DNA of 64,000 nt from Chlorops oryzae. Its lineage: Eukaryota; Arthropoda; Insecta; Diptera; Chloropidae. The translations under genes were made by a program, and so were the position numbers. The notes under the pieces are model-generated. The model had not been told where the DNA came from. It searched no databases and was given only the letters and a program-made list of their open reading frames with translations. The number at the start of each line of letters is the position of its first letter. Position 1 is the stretch's first letter. Where the stretch lies: contig CM035806.1 of NCBI GenBank assembly GCA_020466095.1, positions 16,496,724 through 16,560,723 of the forward strand, read 5' to 3'. Positions 61,978 to 64,000 of this stretch are shown here, one piece after another.

Positions 61978-63669
61978 GTGTTTCTTTGGTATCATGGCAA
62001 TGGGTGAGTAGACGGTAATCTTTATAATTTCATTATTTATGAGAACACGAGCAGCGGCAAATGGCACGAGCAGCTGCAGTGGCGTCGGAGCTCTGTGGGC
62101 TGTGTGGGCTTCAGCACACCCATGTATTTTGATAAGTAGGCTGAGCCGACCCATCAAAATTTATATATCTCATCTTTCAAGTATTCGGTATCAATTTTTA
62201 TTTTTGAAAAAGATGGGCGCGGAAACGTATGAGCATATAATGCAGTTAAAAAAAAAATTAAATATCCATACGAAATTTGGACTATGGCACCAAATCCTGC
62301 TGCCAGCCTAACAACGCAAGGCAAAAATTGCCAAAAATTTGTTTTAGTTAGCCCACCAATGAAAACCATCATTCCGACGCGACTGGGCATGAGAATCGAA
62401 AGGATCTTAGGCAAACGTTCAACGATAGAAAAGCACTGAGAAAAACAAAAACAGAGTATTCACATACTCGAGTCTATAAATAGCAATTGTTACTTTTTTC
62501 TGATTTTACTCTCCCCTGCCTTTTGTCTTGCCCCGCCGATTCAAATAATTCTTCCGTCGATCTAGCAAGAAACAAAGAAAAAAAAATATATATATATTAC
62601 TCCGGTCATCATTTTTTTTTCTCAGTGTATTTTGCTGTTAGTAGATTCTGTGTATTTTAGATAAATTCCTTTGTATTTTGTGCGTGTGCAAATGCGTTTA
62701 ACAATTCATTTGTAAGCCTTTTGTTTGGTCGTGTACGAGCACATATAGAGCGAAAATATAATTTTCCAAGTCACTGAATGGTAGTAACTGGTGCTAACAA
62801 AATTCCAGCGATAATGACAAGGACAAATGTACATATACCTATATGTGGTATATATAGGCACACATATTTAAAGCGATATCGTCTATGTTCGTTGTTAATA
62901 ACATTAGGAAACTATAAATTTGATCGTAAGAAAATTTTGAAAATTCAATATCGAAAAAAAAAATAAATTAATTAAAATTAAGTACAAAGAAAAAGAGAGA
63001 GAAAAAAATTCGTATAATGTTTTTTTGTGCACTCTTGGTGATGGCGCGAGATGAGCGCTTACTCAGGGAAAATTAAATATGATTATGTTAAATTTAATTT
63101 TGTATTCGAAAATTTTCAGAAGGTTTTTGGTTTCATTTTCATAACAATTAAGGATTTTCAAGACGATCCTTTTTGGGAGTAAGTTTTAATTTAATTTTCT
63201 TATGAATTACGTGATATTTTCTTCAAAGTCCATTAATTCAACTTGTTAATTATGTTTGAGCTCTCTGCAGATAATGTTCTCGCTTCGATGAATTTACAAA
63301 AGAAAGAAAAAGAGAAAAACAAAAAATCAATCCTCAAAGCGACTGAAATATTTTTGAATTGTCTTTAATGAAGGATTAATTCTAATGGAATTTGTTTTTG
63401 GCCATTTAAGAAGTAAGCACTGTCGAAAAATGCATAGAAATGCTTAGGTATGTCTAAACGATAATTTATTCCAAAAATTATTCATAAAATTTCCACCTTA
63501 ATATTTAGAATTTCTGCCGTCGCAATTTTTGATATTTTTCTTTTATCCAACACACTCGGTGTCGAGTTTTTATCAGTGTTAAAATTCAAGAAAAAATATT
63601 TGAAGTTTCTTGTTTTATTACCAATAAGTTGGGGTTTTGTTCATTTTTCTATCTAAATTGGTTCTTGAG

Positions 63670-63782
63670 ATATTTAGTTTTGAAAAACGTCTTACCAAAA
63701 AAGGAATTTCAAAGATATTTTACGGACTTTTCAAAATAGAAACCTAAAAAGTGGTCCCTGCAGTGTTTTAAGATAGCACCTA
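63670..63782. repeat. Dispersed repeat H, fragment 3
   Basis: It shares tagtt(t)tgaaaaa, atttcaaagatatttt, aatagaaacctaaaaa and cagtgtttt with the terminal part of the other two copies. Similarity is imperfect, so this is an older fragment. Confidence 0.45.
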
Positions 63783-64000
63783 TTGAAAAATCAACCCACA
63801 GTCTGTTCTGAGCATCATAAAAACTGTTCCGAAACCTACATACTTATCTTTTATTAAAGTTGAGTCGACATGTTAACGCAAGCTCACCTCAAACCGGGGG
63901 TCGGCAAAAAACATTTTTTTTTTTTAAATTTATGTTTTTCGATAATCATCTACTCCATAATTCATAGTTATTTAATATTGAATTTGAAAAAAATTCACAA

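Larger units (their letters stand above)
60330..64000 (+). other. Intron 1 of the receptor gene (continues past the window)
   Basis: The intron begins with the donor gtaagc after a phase-1 codon break. No following mGluR exon (for example the rest of the ligand-binding domain) is recognisable before the right edge, so the intron is at least 3.7 kb. It contains a GACA microsatellite (about 60775-60810), the pentanucleotide satellite at about 61165-61977, and a fragment of a dispersed repeat near 63.7 kb. The stretch 61980-63660 shows nothing else I can name. Confidence 0.7.

Noticed and set aside
61104..62157. Long frames on both strands made of Met-Glu-Trp-Asn-Gly or Phe-His-Ser-Ile-Pro repeats
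   Set aside because: They are translations of the (TTCCA)n satellite, which has no stop codon in any phase of its 15-base period.

Overview
The window looks like AT-rich nuclear DNA from a higher fly (Brachycera). The evidence is short introns, repeats of the dipteran mini-me/DINE-1 type, a mariner element, fly-type non-LTR retrotransposon remnants, and one metabotropic-glutamate-receptor-like exon of fly character. A tephritid or muscoid fly seems plausible, but the sequence does not settle the genus.

Only one host gene can be supported. It is the first coding exon (58652-60329, + strand) of a class C GPCR of the mGluR group, most like fly mangetout (mtt). This exon carries a signal peptide, about 440 residues of Gln/His-rich low-complexity sequence, and the start of the ligand-binding domain. 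It ends at a clear splice donor. The rest of the gene lies beyond the right edge, so 60330-64000 is intron, and that intron holds an approximately 0.8 kb (TTCCA)n satellite block.

The rest is intergenic or intronic DNA shaped by mobile elements. The most notable is a 5.5-5.6 kb DNA transposon at 36642-42229. It has near-identical 1,035-bp terminal inverted repeats, an intact two-exon 542-residue transposase-like gene, a decayed second copy of that gene's 3' end, and a jockey-like LINE fragment inside. Each long TIR is itself a fold-back structure. Other elements are a mariner copy with 32-bp perfect TIRs and a single nonsense codon (47919-49206); two 3' ends of an RNase-H-bearing non-LTR retrotransposon (28.7 and 52.6 kb); two copies of a tRNA-headed SINE (35.5 and 56.1 kb); two inverted copies of an approximately 610-bp element with two convergent tRNA-like promoters (14.7 and 20.2 kb); several mini-me-like elements with GACA/GACG microsatellites; and five or six MITE candidates.

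Region by region: 0-14 kb is simple sequence, mini-me elements and MITEs. 14-25.5 kb holds the twin-tRNA pair, a nested repeat at 16.9-18.3 kb and a four-unit tandem array of about 0.2 kb units. 25.5-36 kb is mostly unremarkable AT-rich DNA with a LINE end, small MITEs and a SINE. 36.6-42.2 kb is the long-TIR transposon. 44-50 kb holds a MITE, microsatellites and the mariner nested in another repeat. 52.5-58 kb has LINE and SINE remnants and the presumed 5' flank of the receptor gene. The receptor exon and its intron fill 58.6-64 kb.

All family assignments come from reading the sequence; no database search was possible.
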